A stretch of DNA of 64,000 bases from Demequina sp. NBRC 110054 (GCF_002090115.1 NZ_BBRK01000005.1:372001-436000); one strand, 5' to 3'; positions 1 through 7,969 are shown, counted from the stretch's first letter. The notes: generated from the letters alone by a model not told the origin. Numbers and translations are program-made.

Positions 1-729
1 CGCGTGCTCTCGAGGCTGGGTGGCCTTGATGGCAGCCGCGAGCGGCGGCGTCTCGAGGTCGCGCTTGATGCCCGTGCGCCCGCGCACGTAGAGGTACCTG
101 AGATGGGTGACGAAGCGCGCGACCGCGGTCGAGTCCTCGTCGATGTTCGCGCTGTACTCCTCGCGGATGATGTCGAGCAGGTGGGCCAGCTCGGTCGTCA
201 TGTTCATCGTCGTGGAGATGTCGCGCGAGCCGAACTGCGCGTTCACGAAGTGCAGCGCGAGCGGCACCGCCTCCACATCCGGAAGCCTGACACCGGAGAA
301 TTGTTCGATCATTCCGAGCGCCGTGCGGGCGAAGTCGAGCTCCTCAGGATAGAGGGACTCGACCTCGTACCTCAGCGGGTACTCGATCACGGGCACGTTC
401 TCGCGGGCCCGTCGCAACGCGAAGCTGATGTGGTCGGCGAGGGGTACCAGCACGTGATCAGTGACGTGCTTGCCGAGCGCCTCCCGGCCGGCGACCACGA
501 TGCGCTCGGTGAGATCGAGATCGTCTGCGGGAATCTCCTCGACGAGGGCTGCGATCCGCTCCGCGGACGCATTGGCTCCTGGGACGAAGCGTCGCTCCAC
601 GATGGACTCGTCGACGGTGTCGCCCCGCTTGGCCTGGAAGCCGACACCGCGCCCGAACAGCACGACCTCGCCGCCCTGCTCGTCGACGCCGAGCACCACC
701 GAGTTGTTGAACACCTTTGCGATTCTCAT
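1..729 (-). CDS. licT: BglG/LicT-family transcription antiterminator (3' end outside window)
   Basis: RNA-binding antiterminator of the BglG/SacY/LicT family. It stabilises a RAT hairpin in nascent mRNA so that an overlapping terminator cannot form, and PTS phosphorylation of its PRD histidines sets its activity. The visible 243 residues show an N-terminal CAT RNA-binding domain (starts MRIAKVFNNSVVLG), then PRD1 with candidate histidines in LADHISFAL and ALHFVNAQ, and the start of PRD2 (FVTHLRYLYVRG). The C-terminal roughly 40 residues lie beyond the window. ATG 729 is preceded by GGGAG. It lies downstream of the EIIBCA gene on the same strand, 124 bp away, and two RAT-like elements lie at 2839-2864 and 3059-3088, its probable targets. 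Confidence 0.93.
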   Translation of the reverse strand, partial: MRIAKVFNNSVVLGVDEQGGEVVLFGRGVGFQAKRGDTVDESIVERRFVPGANASAERIAALVEEIPADDLDLTERIVVAGREALGKHVTDHVLVPLADHISFALRRARENVPVIEYPLRYEVESLYPEELDFARTALGMIEQFSGVRLPDVEAVPLALHFVNAQFGSRDISTTMNMTTELAHLLDIIREEYSANIDEDSTAVARFVTHLRYLYVRGRTGIKRDLETPPLAAAIKATQPREHA

Positions 730-807
730 CGCACACGCTCCCTGCACCTGGGCCACGCTGCCCTTGGCTTCGAACATACCGATCCTCCTGCTGAACTACG
801 GACATGT

Positions 808-847
808 GTCGGGGTTCGCGCCGGCGGGCGCCGACGCGAACCCCGAC
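808..847 (-). terminator. Perfect 13-bp hairpin between EIIBCA and licT
   Basis: Bases 808-820 and 835-847 are exact inverted repeats around a 14-nt loop, just after the EIIBCA stop. There is no T-run, so this may be a processing or attenuation hairpin that lowers licT expression relative to EII rather than a full terminator. Confidence 0.6.
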
Positions 848-853
848 GTCAGG

Positions 854-2728
854 TCAGCGAACGACCGTGAGGAGGTAGTCCGCGCCCGCCACCTTGGCGT
901 CCGTGGACATCGTCACGTGGTCGCCTTCCTTGGTGTTGGTCACGATCACCAGGGTCGTCGTGTCGAAGCCCGCTGCCGCGAGGGCCGCGATGTCCGCCTC
1001 GGCGAGGACGGCGCCACGCTCGATGACGTCACCCTGCTTGACCTTGGGCGTGAAGTGCTTGCCCTCGAGCTTCACGGTGTCGATGCCGATGTGAACCAGC
1101 ACCTCCAGGCCACCCGTGGTGCGGATGCCGTAGGCGTGAGGCATCGCAGTGATGACCTCGCCCGCCACAGGAGCGACGACCGTGCCGTTGGCCGGCATGA
1201 TGCCCGCGCCGTGGCCAAGCGCACCCGAGGCGAACGCGGGGTCCGCGACCTCGGCGAGCGGGATGACGGTTCCCTCGACGGGCGCGCCGACCTCGAGGTC
1301 ACCGGCGTCAAGCACCGCGTCGCCCACGGCATCCTCGGCCTCGGGAATGTCCTTGAAACCGAGCACCATCGTGAGGGTGAAGGCAATCACCATGGCGAGG
1401 CCGGTACCGATGAGCTGCATCGTGAACGAGCCGATGTTGATGGTCGAGGTGAGGGTGATGAGGCCGGGGAGCACGAAGCCCTCCGCGGCGGAGCCACCAG
1501 CAGCGGCGATCGCACCACCGACGGCACCACCGATGACACCGTAGATGAACGGCTTCTTCAGGCGCAGGGTCACACCGTAGATCGCAGGCTCGGTGATGCC
1601 GGCGAGCAGACCCGAGATCGCGGCCGGACCGGCCACGCCCTTGAGGTCCTTGTTCCGGGTCTTGAAGAAGACCGCGGCGGCGGCTGCACCCTGAGCGAGA
1701 ACGGCGGCGAACAGGGGGCCGGTGAGCAGCGAGTAGCCCTGGGTCGAGAGGTCCTGAACGATGAACGGCACGAATCCCCAGTGGAGACCGAAGATCACGA
1801 AGACCTGCCAGCCGGCGCCCATGAGAGCGCCACCGACGGCCGGGCTGAGGCCCCAGACCCAGTTGACGCCCTCGGAGAGCACGGTACCGAGCCAGTCGGA
1901 GACGGGTCCGATGACGAGGAAGGTCGTGGGCACGATCACGGCGATTGTCACCAACGGGCTCACGAAGTTGCGGATCGACGAGTGCAGGACCTTGTCCATG
2001 AGCAGTTCGAACTTCGCCTGCGCGTAGACCGCGATGATCACCGGGATGACTGCGGACAGGTAGGACGGCATGATTACCGGGATGCCGATGAAGTCGAGCG
2101 CGCCGCCCGCAGCCGCGAAGGCGTTGAGCGTGAGGCTGTTCCCCTCGGCGTCCGCGATGACCGCAATCGTCTCCGAGTAGATCAGCGCGCCGGCGATGGC
2201 AATGGACACCCACTGGTTGGCCTTGAACTTCTTCGCTGCGGTGACAGCAAGGAAGACCGGCAAGAACTGGAAGGCCGCGTCACCCGCTGCGTACCAGATG
2301 GCGTATGTCGAGGTACCCGAGAAGGTCGGCCAGATCCACACGGCCGTGGCAAGAAGCGCCTTGAGCAGACCGGTTCCGGCGAGCACCCAGAGGAACGGGG
2401 TGAAGATCGATGTGACCAGGTCGATCAGTCGAGCCATGATGCCGCCGGACATCGCGGCGCCCTCCGCGGAGACTCCCTCGGTCTCGACCAGGCTCTGGTA
2501 GACCTTCGAGACGTCGTTGCCGATGACGATCTGGAACTGCCCGCCGGACTCGACGACGGTGATGACGCCCTTGGTCGACTCGACCGTCGCCTTGTCGGCC
2601 TTGTCGCGATCGTTGAGCGTCAGACGAAGACGGGTCGCACAGTGCGTCGCCGACTTGATGTTGTCCTTCCCTCCGATCGCCTCGACGACCGCGTGAGCGA
2701 TCGTGTCGTACTTGGTCGGAGCTGCCAT
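854..2728 (-). CDS. bglF: PTS EIIBCA, beta-glucoside/glucose family
   Basis: Sugar permease of the phosphotransferase system, 624 aa in B-C-A order. The EIIB domain (about 1-85) has the phospho-cysteine in ATHCATRLRL. The EIIC domain (about 100-460) has repeated membrane segments. The EIIA domain (about 490-620) has the phospho-histidine in VLVHIGIDTVKL. It takes up and phosphorylates a sugar using phosphate relayed from Enzyme I and HPr, which are encoded divergently next door. ATG 2728 follows AAGGAGGAATC. A longer open frame runs upstream through the RAT leader but is non-coding. BCA order with a LicT partner suggests a beta-glucoside, but glucose is also possible and the exact sugar cannot be read. 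Confidence 0.93.
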   Translation of the reverse strand: MAAPTKYDTIAHAVVEAIGGKDNIKSATHCATRLRLTLNDRDKADKATVESTKGVITVVESGGQFQIVIGNDVSKVYQSLVETEGVSAEGAAMSGGIMARLIDLVTSIFTPFLWVLAGTGLLKALLATAVWIWPTFSGTSTYAIWYAAGDAAFQFLPVFLAVTAAKKFKANQWVSIAIAGALIYSETIAVIADAEGNSLTLNAFAAAGGALDFIGIPVIMPSYLSAVIPVIIAVYAQAKFELLMDKVLHSSIRNFVSPLVTIAVIVPTTFLVIGPVSDWLGTVLSEGVNWVWGLSPAVGGALMGAGWQVFVIFGLHWGFVPFIVQDLSTQGYSLLTGPLFAAVLAQGAAAAAVFFKTRNKDLKGVAGPAAISGLLAGITEPAIYGVTLRLKKPFIYGVIGGAVGGAIAAAGGSAAEGFVLPGLITLTSTINIGSFTMQLIGTGLAMVIAFTLTMVLGFKDIPEAEDAVGDAVLDAGDLEVGAPVEGTVIPLAEVADPAFASGALGHGAGIMPANGTVVAPVAGEVITAMPHAYGIRTTGGLEVLVHIGIDTVKLEGKHFTPKVKQGDVIERGAVLAEADIAALAAAGFDTTTLVIVTNTKEGDHVTMSTDAKVAGADYLLTVVR

Positions 2729-2770
2729 GATTCCTCCTTGAATCATCGAGCGGAACGTGCCCCCTAGACG

Positions 2771-2844
2771 AAAAAAGACCCGGACCTCGAGAAGGGACGC
2801 TTCGCCGCAGCCGAGGGCTGCACGTCCTTCGAGACCCGGGTCTT
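2771..2844 (-). terminator. RAT-controlled terminator in the EIIBCA leader
   Basis: On the minus strand the arms are 2844-2826 and 2795-2775. An outer AAGACCCGG/CCGGGTCTT pairing and an inner CTCGA-AAGG pairing are capped by a small GCAGCC/GGCTGC hairpin, and a run of six T follows (2776-2771). The 5' arm overlaps the 3' end of the RAT, so the two structures exclude each other. Confidence 0.85.
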
Positions 2845-2864
2845 GCCTTGAAAAGTCACAATCC
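2839..2864 (-). promoter_or_regulatory. RAT (ribonucleic antiterminator) upstream of EIIBCA
   Basis: Reads GGATTGTGAC, then a short loop, then AAGGCAAGACC. This matches the GGATTGTTAC...GGCAAGACC core of RAT elements bound by LicT/SacT/BglG proteins. The loop is shorter than usual (26 nt total), so affinity may differ from the partner RAT at 3059. Confidence 0.85.
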
Positions 2865-2902
2865 CGTGTGTTTCGATCGCGGGCCATTCCGCGATTGGAG
2901 CG

Positions 2903-2931
2903 AATGTAACACCCGTCGAACACCAACGCAA
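2903..2931 (-). promoter_or_regulatory. Promoter for EIIBCA-licT
   Basis: Minus-strand TTGCGT (2931-2926), a 17-bp spacer, and TACATT (2908-2903): a good vegetative-type promoter placed just upstream of the RAT leader. Confidence 0.65.
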
Positions 2932-3016
2932 CCACGGCACGCCGCCCTTGCGGGGTCCCGCGCGAACCGGTTCGTGTCCGATTGCGAGCGAGAGAGGAGA
3001 GTTCAGCCACACCCGG

Positions 3017-3045
3017 TTGCGCGACATCTGTCCGCGAGGTACCGT
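3017..3045 (+). promoter_or_regulatory. Promoter for ptsH-ptsI
   Basis: TTGCGC (3017-3022), a 17-bp spacer, and TACCGT (3040-3045). Transcription would begin just before the RAT at 3059. It has the same architecture as the divergent EIIBCA promoter. Confidence 0.65.
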
Positions 3046-3058
3046 CTCTGCCACTGAC

Positions 3059-3088
3059 GGATTGTTACCGGTTCTCACGGGCAAGACC
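3059..3088 (+). promoter_or_regulatory. RAT upstream of ptsH-ptsI
   Basis: GGATTGTTAC, a 10-nt segment, then GGGCAAGACC: a near-consensus LicT/SacT-type RAT. Its last bases are also the 5' arm of the following terminator. Confidence 0.88.
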
Positions 3089-3123
3089 TGGATGTGGCTC
3101 ACCAGCCGCTCCGGGTCTTTTTT
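3083..3123 (+). terminator. RAT-controlled terminator in the ptsH leader
   Basis: Arms 3083-3092 and 3110-3119 form a 10-bp stem with one T-G wobble, with a GGCT/AGCC pairing inside the loop, followed by six T (3118-3123). The first arm overlaps the RAT, giving a classical antitermination switch. Confidence 0.87.
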
Positions 3124-3176
3124 GCTTCCCGGGCAAATCCGCCTCCAGCAACGGAGCTCGAGAAAGGGCACACGAC

Positions 3177-3449
3177 ATGCCTCAGCGCACCACCACCGTA
3201 TTCAACAAGACCGGCCTGCACGCGCGTCCGGCCGCGACGTTCGCCAAGATGGCGGGCGCGTCGGGCCACGCGATCACGATCGCGAAGGAAGGCCAGCATC
3301 CGATCGACGCCGCGTCGATCCTGGGGATCATGAGCCTCGGCCTGGCATGCGGGGACACGGTCACTCTCGTGGGCGACGAAGGCTCGGATTCCATCCTGGA
3401 AGAGCTCGTGACGATGCTCGAGTCCGACCTGGACTCGGTGCCGGCATGA
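3177..3449 (+). CDS. ptsH: Phosphocarrier protein HPr
   Basis: General PTS phosphocarrier, 90 aa. His15 in TGLHARPAA accepts phosphate from Enzyme I and passes it to EIIA. Ser47 (DAASILGIM) sits at the usual regulatory serine position. ATG 3177 follows GAAAGGG with 8-nt spacing. The stop overlaps the ptsI start as ATGA, so the two are translationally coupled. The gene lies behind its own RAT and terminator, so the general PTS components appear to be sugar-induced, not constitutive. Confidence 0.96.
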   Translation: MPQRTTTVFNKTGLHARPAATFAKMAGASGHAITIAKEGQHPIDAASILGIMSLGLACGDTVTLVGDEGSDSILEELVTMLESDLDSVPA

Positions 3450-5128
3450 GCGTCACCACCGAGGCGGAGACCCTCGTCGGGATCGGCGTCGGCCGCTCGT
3501 GCGCTGTTGCGCCGATCGCCTTCGTCCACGCTGCGCCGAAGGCGCCCGCGAACGAGCCCGCTCCCGCCGATGTCGAAGCCGCCCTCACGACGGTGCAGGA
3601 CGCGTTCGACGCGGTGTCCGCGAGCCTCCAGGCGCGCGCCGACGCCGCGTCAGGCGGCCTTGCCGAGGTCCTGCAGGCTACAGCGCTGATGGCCGGCGAC
3701 GTCTCGCTGCATGGCGACGTCAAGAACCGCGTCACCGCCGGCACTGGTCCCGCGACGGCCGTGACCGAGGCGGTCGCGGGCTTCGCGGCGATGTTCGAGG
3801 CCGCCGGCGGCTACCTCGCCGAGCGCGTCACCGACCTCAACTCGGTGCGCGACCGCGTGGTGGCGCGCCTGCTCGGCGCGGAAGAGCCCGGGCTGACGCT
3901 CACCGAGCGCTCCGTCGTCGCGGCGGAGGACCTCTCCCCCGCCGACACCGCGACGCTCGACCTTGACCTCGTCGCCGGCATCGTGACCGAGCTCGGCGGC
4001 CCCACCGGGCATACCGCCATCATCGCCGGCCAGCTCGGCATTCCCTGCCTCGTGCGAGTCGCCGGGATCCTGGAAGTCGCCGAGGGGACCACGGTCGCCG
4101 TCGACGCATCCTCGGGCGAGGTCACCGTCGAGCCCGACGCCGCCCTGCAGGCCACCTACCTCGCACGCGTCGAGGCCGAGGCCGCACTGGCTGCCGACAC
4201 CGCGCCGGGTGCCACGAGCGATGGCCACGCGATCCAACTGCTCGCCAATATCGGCACCCCCGTCGACGCGGTCCGTGCTGTCGCCGCTCACGCCGAGGGC
4301 GTCGGCCTGTTCCGCACCGAGGTGCTGTTCCTGGACGCCACTGACGCACCCACCGCAGAAGACCAGGCGGCGACCTACCGCGAGGCGATCGACGCGCTCG
4401 CGGGCCGCAAGCTCGTGGTCCGCACCATCGACGCAGGCGCCGACAAGCCCCTCGCATTCGCGACGCAGCTCGACGAGGAGAACCCCGCGCTCGGTGTGCG
4501 CGGCTTCCGTCTGGCCCGCACCCTGCCCGATCTCATCGACACGCAGGTCACCGCACTCGGGACCGTCGCAGACGACACCGTGTGGGCCATGGCCCCCATG
4601 ATCGCGACCCCCGCCGAGGCCAAGGACTTCGCCTCACGCGCCCGCATCGCCGGCATCGGCAAGGTTGGCGTCATGGTCGAGGTTCCCGCCGCGGCGCTGC
4701 GGGCCGAGGCGATCCTCACCGAGGTCGACTTCGTCTCCCTGGGAACGAACGACCTCGCGCAGTACACGATGGCGACCGACCGCCTCCGCGGCGAGCTCGC
4801 GGATCTGCTCTCCCCGTGGCAGCCCGCCGTCCTCGAGCTGGTGCGCGCGACCGCGCAGGCAGGCGTGAAGCTCTCCAAGCCCGTCGGCGTGTGCGGCGAG
4901 TCCGCCTCGGACCCCCTCATGGCCCTCGTCCTCACGGGACTCGGCATCACCTCGCTGTCGATGTCGCCCGGGGCGCTGCCCGCGGTGCGCTACGCGATCC
5001 GCCACCACACGCAGGCCCAGTGCGAGGCGATCGCCGCGGCCGCGCTGTCCCAGGACGAGGCGGCGCCTGCGCGTGACGCCGCCCTCGCCCTGGTCGAGCC
5101 GCAGGTGCGCGAGACGCTCGGGCTCTGA
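3446..5128 (+). CDS. ptsI: PTS Enzyme I (PEP-protein phosphotransferase)
   Basis: Transfers phosphate from phosphoenolpyruvate to HPr. The protein is 560 aa, the normal length. The N-terminal HPr-binding and phospho-His domain has the active His189 in GGPTGHTAIIAG. The C-terminal PEP-binding TIM barrel contains GLFRTEVLFL, FVSLGTNDLAQYTMATDR and the catalytic cysteine in GVCGESASDP. It starts at the ATGA overlap with ptsH. A strong hairpin follows at 5132-5175, closing the ptsHI operon. Confidence 0.96.
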   Translation: MSVTTEAETLVGIGVGRSCAVAPIAFVHAAPKAPANEPAPADVEAALTTVQDAFDAVSASLQARADAASGGLAEVLQATALMAGDVSLHGDVKNRVTAGTGPATAVTEAVAGFAAMFEAAGGYLAERVTDLNSVRDRVVARLLGAEEPGLTLTERSVVAAEDLSPADTATLDLDLVAGIVTELGGPTGHTAIIAGQLGIPCLVRVAGILEVAEGTTVAVDASSGEVTVEPDAALQATYLARVEAEAALAADTAPGATSDGHAIQLLANIGTPVDAVRAVAAHAEGVGLFRTEVLFLDATDAPTAEDQAATYREAIDALAGRKLVVRTIDAGADKPLAFATQLDEENPALGVRGFRLARTLPDLIDTQVTALGTVADDTVWAMAPMIATPAEAKDFASRARIAGIGKVGVMVEVPAAALRAEAILTEVDFVSLGTNDLAQYTMATDRLRGELADLLSPWQPAVLELVRATAQAGVKLSKPVGVCGESASDPLMALVLTGLGITSLSMSPGALPAVRYAIRHHTQAQCEAIAAAALSQDEAAPARDAALALVEPQVRETLGL

Positions 5129-5131
5129 GCT

Positions 5132-5175
5132 CGTGCCCGCGCCGGGTACCTCTCCAACCTCCCGGCGCGGGCACG
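5132..5175 (+). terminator. ptsHI terminator hairpin
   Basis: A 15-bp perfect inverted repeat, 5132-5146 with 5161-5175, directly after the ptsI stop. There is no T-run. It may serve the convergent DUF1684 gene as well. Confidence 0.7.
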
Positions 5176-5188
5176 TCCCTCGCGCGCG

Positions 5189-5776
5189 TCAGTGCGCTAG
5201 CAGCTCGCCGACGCTCACCGGCGCCTCGAGCGTGTTGCCGGGCCCGGGAAGCGGGCACACCCAGTCACTCGAGTAGGCGCACGAGGGCTGGTAAGCGAAG
5301 TTGAGGTCGACGACGAGGTCGTGCGGGCCGCCTCCGAGATCCGCGCCCTTCACGGTGTCAAGCACGTAGCGCCCACCGCCGTAGGTCTCCCCTGAGCCGT
5401 CGCGCAGCGGGACGAAGATCCCACCGCCGTAGCTGTCCAACCACCACACGTCGAGCGAACCCAGCTCCGGCACGTCGACGCGCCCCGCGCGCACGAACGG
5501 CACCACTCCGTCGGAGGCCGTCTGCACCTCCCACCGCTCGGGAGTCGCCGGAATGACCGGCAGGACGAAGCGAAACGCGGGGTCATAGGGCTCGACCCGT
5601 GCGCGGAAGCCCGCGCGGTCCGCGCCTGCGACGGGAGACGCGGGGTGCTCGGCGAGCAGCGCGTCCCGTCCTTCGACCCACCTCCGGTGTCCCTCGAGCG
5701 GGTCCGCGGCCGCGCGCACCGCGGAGTAGAGAGCGAACGTACGGCGCCGCCAGTCCCTGACATCCCAAGCGTCCAT
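5189..5776 (-). CDS. DUF1684 family protein
   Basis: 195-aa soluble protein of unknown function. The family signature is clear near the C-terminus: TYGGGRYVLDTVKGAD, then VVDLNFAYQPSCAY and WVCPLPGPGN. No signal peptide or membrane segment. I chose ATG 5776 (MDAWDVRDWRRR) because family members begin near this point. A GTG at 5815 would add 13 residues that overlap the upstream hairpin region. Neither start has a strong ribosome binding site. Confidence 0.85.
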   Translation of the reverse strand: MDAWDVRDWRRRTFALYSAVRAAADPLEGHRRWVEGRDALLAEHPASPVAGADRAGFRARVEPYDPAFRFVLPVIPATPERWEVQTASDGVVPFVRAGRVDVPELGSLDVWWLDSYGGGIFVPLRDGSGETYGGGRYVLDTVKGADLGGGPHDLVVDLNFAYQPSCAYSSDWVCPLPGPGNTLEAPVSVGELLAH

Positions 5777-5822
5777 GAGAGAGACAACGGCGCCCCTCGC
5801 CGGCGTGTTCCCCACGACGCAC

Positions 5823-5852
5823 GACGGCCGGGCCCCTCTGGGCCCGGCCGTC
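5823..5852 (-). terminator. Hairpin between fucO-type gene and DUF1684
   Basis: A 13-bp perfect stem (5823-5835 with 5840-5852) and a CTCT loop, 20 bp after the dehydrogenase stop. There is no T-run. Confidence 0.65.
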
Positions 5853-5872
5853 TTCGCGTGGATGCAGGCTGC

Positions 5873-7027
5873 TCAGCCGAGCAGCGCGCCGTAGAGCTCG
5901 GCGATCTCCTCGACGGAGGCCGCGCGCGGGTTGCCTCCCGCGCACACGTCGGCGAATGCCGCCTCCGCGAGGGGCTGGACGTCCTCGGGTGAGGCGCCCA
6001 CCGCGGTGATCGTCGTCGGGTTGCCCAGGTCGGTCGTGAGCGTCGCGACCGCGTCCACGGCCGCCTTGCGGGCGTCCTCGAGCGGCATGGTCTGCGCGCC
6101 CTCGACGCCGAATGCCTCGGCGATGTCGCGGTACTTCTCTCCCGAAGCCTCGGCGTTGAACGCCATCACCGGGGCGAGCAGGATGCCGTTCGCGACACCG
6201 TGCGGCGCCTCGAAGAACGCGCCGAGCGGGTGCGCCATCGCGTGCACGAGGCCCAGGCCGACGTTCGAGTAGCCCATGCCCGCGATGTACTGGGCGAGAG
6301 CCATGCGCTCCATGGCCTTCTCGTCGCCGTCGGCCGCGTCCTTGAGGGCGCTCGCGATGACCTGGATGGCCTTGAGGTGGAACAGGTCGGACAGCTCCCA
6401 CGCTCCCGCGGTGATGTAGCCCTCGATCGCGTGGGTCAGAGCGTCAAGGCCGGTGGCGACCTTGAGGCTGCGCGGCGCGGTCGCCATCATCTCGGAGTCG
6501 ACGACCGCGAGCACGGGGATGTCGTGAGGGTCGACGCACACGAACTTGCGGCGGTTCTCGACATCGGTGATCACGTAGTTGATCGTCGTCTCCGAGGCAG
6601 TGCCGGCGGTCGTAGGCACCGCGATGATCGGCACGGCCGGGTTCTTGGTCGGAGCGACGCCCTCGAGCGAGCGCACGTCGGCGAACTCGGGGTTCGCGAC
6701 GATGATGCCGATCGCCTTGCAGGTGTCCTGCGGCGAGCCGCCGCCGATGCCGATGAGCACGTCCGCGCCCGAGGCCTTGAACGCCTCGACGCCCGCCTGC
6801 ACGTTCTCGATCGGGGGGTTCGGGACCACGTTGCTGTAGACCTCGTGGGCGATGCCGGCCTGCTCGAGCAGGTCCGTCACCTTGCCGGTCACGCCGGTAT
6901 CGATGAGCACCTTGTCCGAGACGACGAACGCCTTGGTGAAGCCGCGTCCCTTGATCTCGCCGGGGATCACAGAGATCGAACCCGCTCCGAAGTAGGCCGT
7001 CTGATTCCAGATCATGCGCTGTGCCAC
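5873..7027 (-). CDS. fucO: Iron-containing alcohol dehydrogenase, lactaldehyde reductase (FucO) type
   Basis: Group III NAD-dependent dehydrogenase, 384 aa, the length of E. coli FucO, which interconverts lactaldehyde and 1,2-propanediol. Resemblance to FucO extends through long blocks: GGGSPQDTCKAIGI, EFADVRSLEG, VPTTAGTASETTINYV, KFVCVDPHDIP, and the metal-binding segments ATGLDALTHAIEGY and GLVHAMAHPLGAF. GTG 7027 follows GGAGGTGCAAC. No fucose or rhamnose catabolic genes are nearby, so the physiological substrate is open. A LacI-like palindrome lies 62-73 bp upstream. Confidence 0.9.
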   Translation of the reverse strand: MAQRMIWNQTAYFGAGSISVIPGEIKGRGFTKAFVVSDKVLIDTGVTGKVTDLLEQAGIAHEVYSNVVPNPPIENVQAGVEAFKASGADVLIGIGGGSPQDTCKAIGIIVANPEFADVRSLEGVAPTKNPAVPIIAVPTTAGTASETTINYVITDVENRRKFVCVDPHDIPVLAVVDSEMMATAPRSLKVATGLDALTHAIEGYITAGAWELSDLFHLKAIQVIASALKDAADGDEKAMERMALAQYIAGMGYSNVGLGLVHAMAHPLGAFFEAPHGVANGILLAPVMAFNAEASGEKYRDIAEAFGVEGAQTMPLEDARKAAVDAVATLTTDLGNPTTITAVGASPEDVQPLAEAAFADVCAGGNPRAASVEEIAELYGALLG

Positions 7028-7088
7028 GTTGCACCTCCAGTCGTGGGCCGGGTGGCCCGAGGGATGTTGACGGGTCGAGCCCGTTGAG

Positions 7089-7100
7089 TGAATCGTTTCA
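7089..7100. promoter_or_regulatory. Candidate LacI-family operator upstream of fucO
   Basis: TGAATCGTTTCA is a 12-bp palindrome with one mismatched pair and a central CG, close to the TGAAACGTTTCA-type operators of LacI/GalR regulators. It sits in the only plausible promoter region of the dehydrogenase gene. Confidence 0.45.
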
Positions 7101-7251
7101 AACTCTCCACTCTCCTCGCCGGGACCGAGGTCCCGCGCGGCCCCCTAGGAGAGTCCGAACGCACCTCCGAGCATCGACCCGTGCACAGCGGCGAACCTGG
7201 GGCTCAGGTCCCAGGCCCGGGCCCGCGCCCGGGGCCCAGACGCGAGACGCC

Positions 7252-7282
7252 CCACGCGCGCACCGAGGCCAGAGGTGCGTGG
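7252..7282 (-). terminator. Possible tetR terminator hairpin
   Basis: The minus strand forms CCACGCACC against GGTGCG-CG-CGTGG, a 9-bp stem with a bulge, 28 bp past the regulator stop. There is no T-run. The rest of 7103-7309 is GC-rich and shows nothing else. Confidence 0.35.
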
Positions 7283-7309
7283 CGCCTCCTCACGGCCGAG
7301 AGCGTCGGA

Positions 7310-7906
7310 TCAGATCGATCGACCCACAATGGCCCCGACCGAGCGCTGGAGCGCCGCGGTCACACCCTCGACGTCACCGGTCAGGTAGCCAGCGACCATC
7401 GCGCCGTCGCGGAGCATCATGATCTCCGCGGCGCGATCCTCCGCATCGTCGACGCCGAGCGCCTCGAGCCTCGCGGCGATCTCGCCCGTGAGCCACTCGC
7501 GGAACCGCGTCACCACCGCGCGCACCGGATGATCGGGGTCGGCATACTCGGCGGCCGCGTTGATGAAGGGGCAGCCGCGGAATCCTGGCGCGCACATCTC
7601 ATCGCCGACCGCGCGCGCGAGAGCCTCCATGCGTGCGGACTCCGGAAGCAGGGCTGCCGCCTCGACCACGCGCCTCGCGTCGTCCAGCTCCGCCTCGAGG
7701 TAGGCGACCACCAGGTCGTCCTTCGTCGGGAAGTGGCGATAGAAGGTGACCTTCGCGCAGCCCGCGTCGGCGAGGATCCGGTCCGCGCTCACGGCACGGA
7801 TGCCCTGCTCGCGGAACATTCGCGAGGCCGAGGCGAGGATGCGCTGCCGCACCGGGCTCTCCGATGGCGCCGCAGCCTCGGAGCGCGCATGCACCGTCTG
7901 ACCCAT
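7310..7906 (-). CDS. TetR-family transcriptional regulator
   Basis: 198-aa repressor-type protein. The N-terminal helix-turn-helix (about 20-65) reads RILASASRMFREQGI...ILADAGCAKVTFYRHFPTKDDLV. The ligand domain contains the FRGCPFINAAAEY block common in one TetR subgroup. It is transcribed away from the Ohr gene, with a long palindrome between them (7970-7991), so it probably represses that gene and itself. Cysteines at the recognition helix (DAGCAKV) and in RGCPF could sense oxidants, but this is inference. The ATG is at 7906. Confidence 0.92.
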   Translation of the reverse strand: MGQTVHARSEAAAPSESPVRQRILASASRMFREQGIRAVSADRILADAGCAKVTFYRHFPTKDDLVVAYLEAELDDARRVVEAAALLPESARMEALARAVGDEMCAPGFRGCPFINAAAEYADPDHPVRAVVTRFREWLTGEIAARLEALGVDDAEDRAAEIMMLRDGAMVAGYLTGDVEGVTAALQRSVGAIVGRSI

Positions 7907-7969
7907 GACTCCTCCTCACCTGCCGACGGGCCGTCTTGCGACCCGGGGAACATTCTGCACCGCGTGGAC

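Noticed and set aside
461-2767. Long plus-strand ORF opposite EIIBCA
   Set aside because: Arg/Asp/His-rich low-quality protein with no domain; a shadow of the GC-rich permease gene on the other strand.
3446-5128. Enzyme I active site GGPTGHT instead of GGRTSHT
   Set aside because: The catalytic His and all other motifs are intact; Pro at the Arg position is common in actinobacterial proteins, so this is not a broken enzyme.
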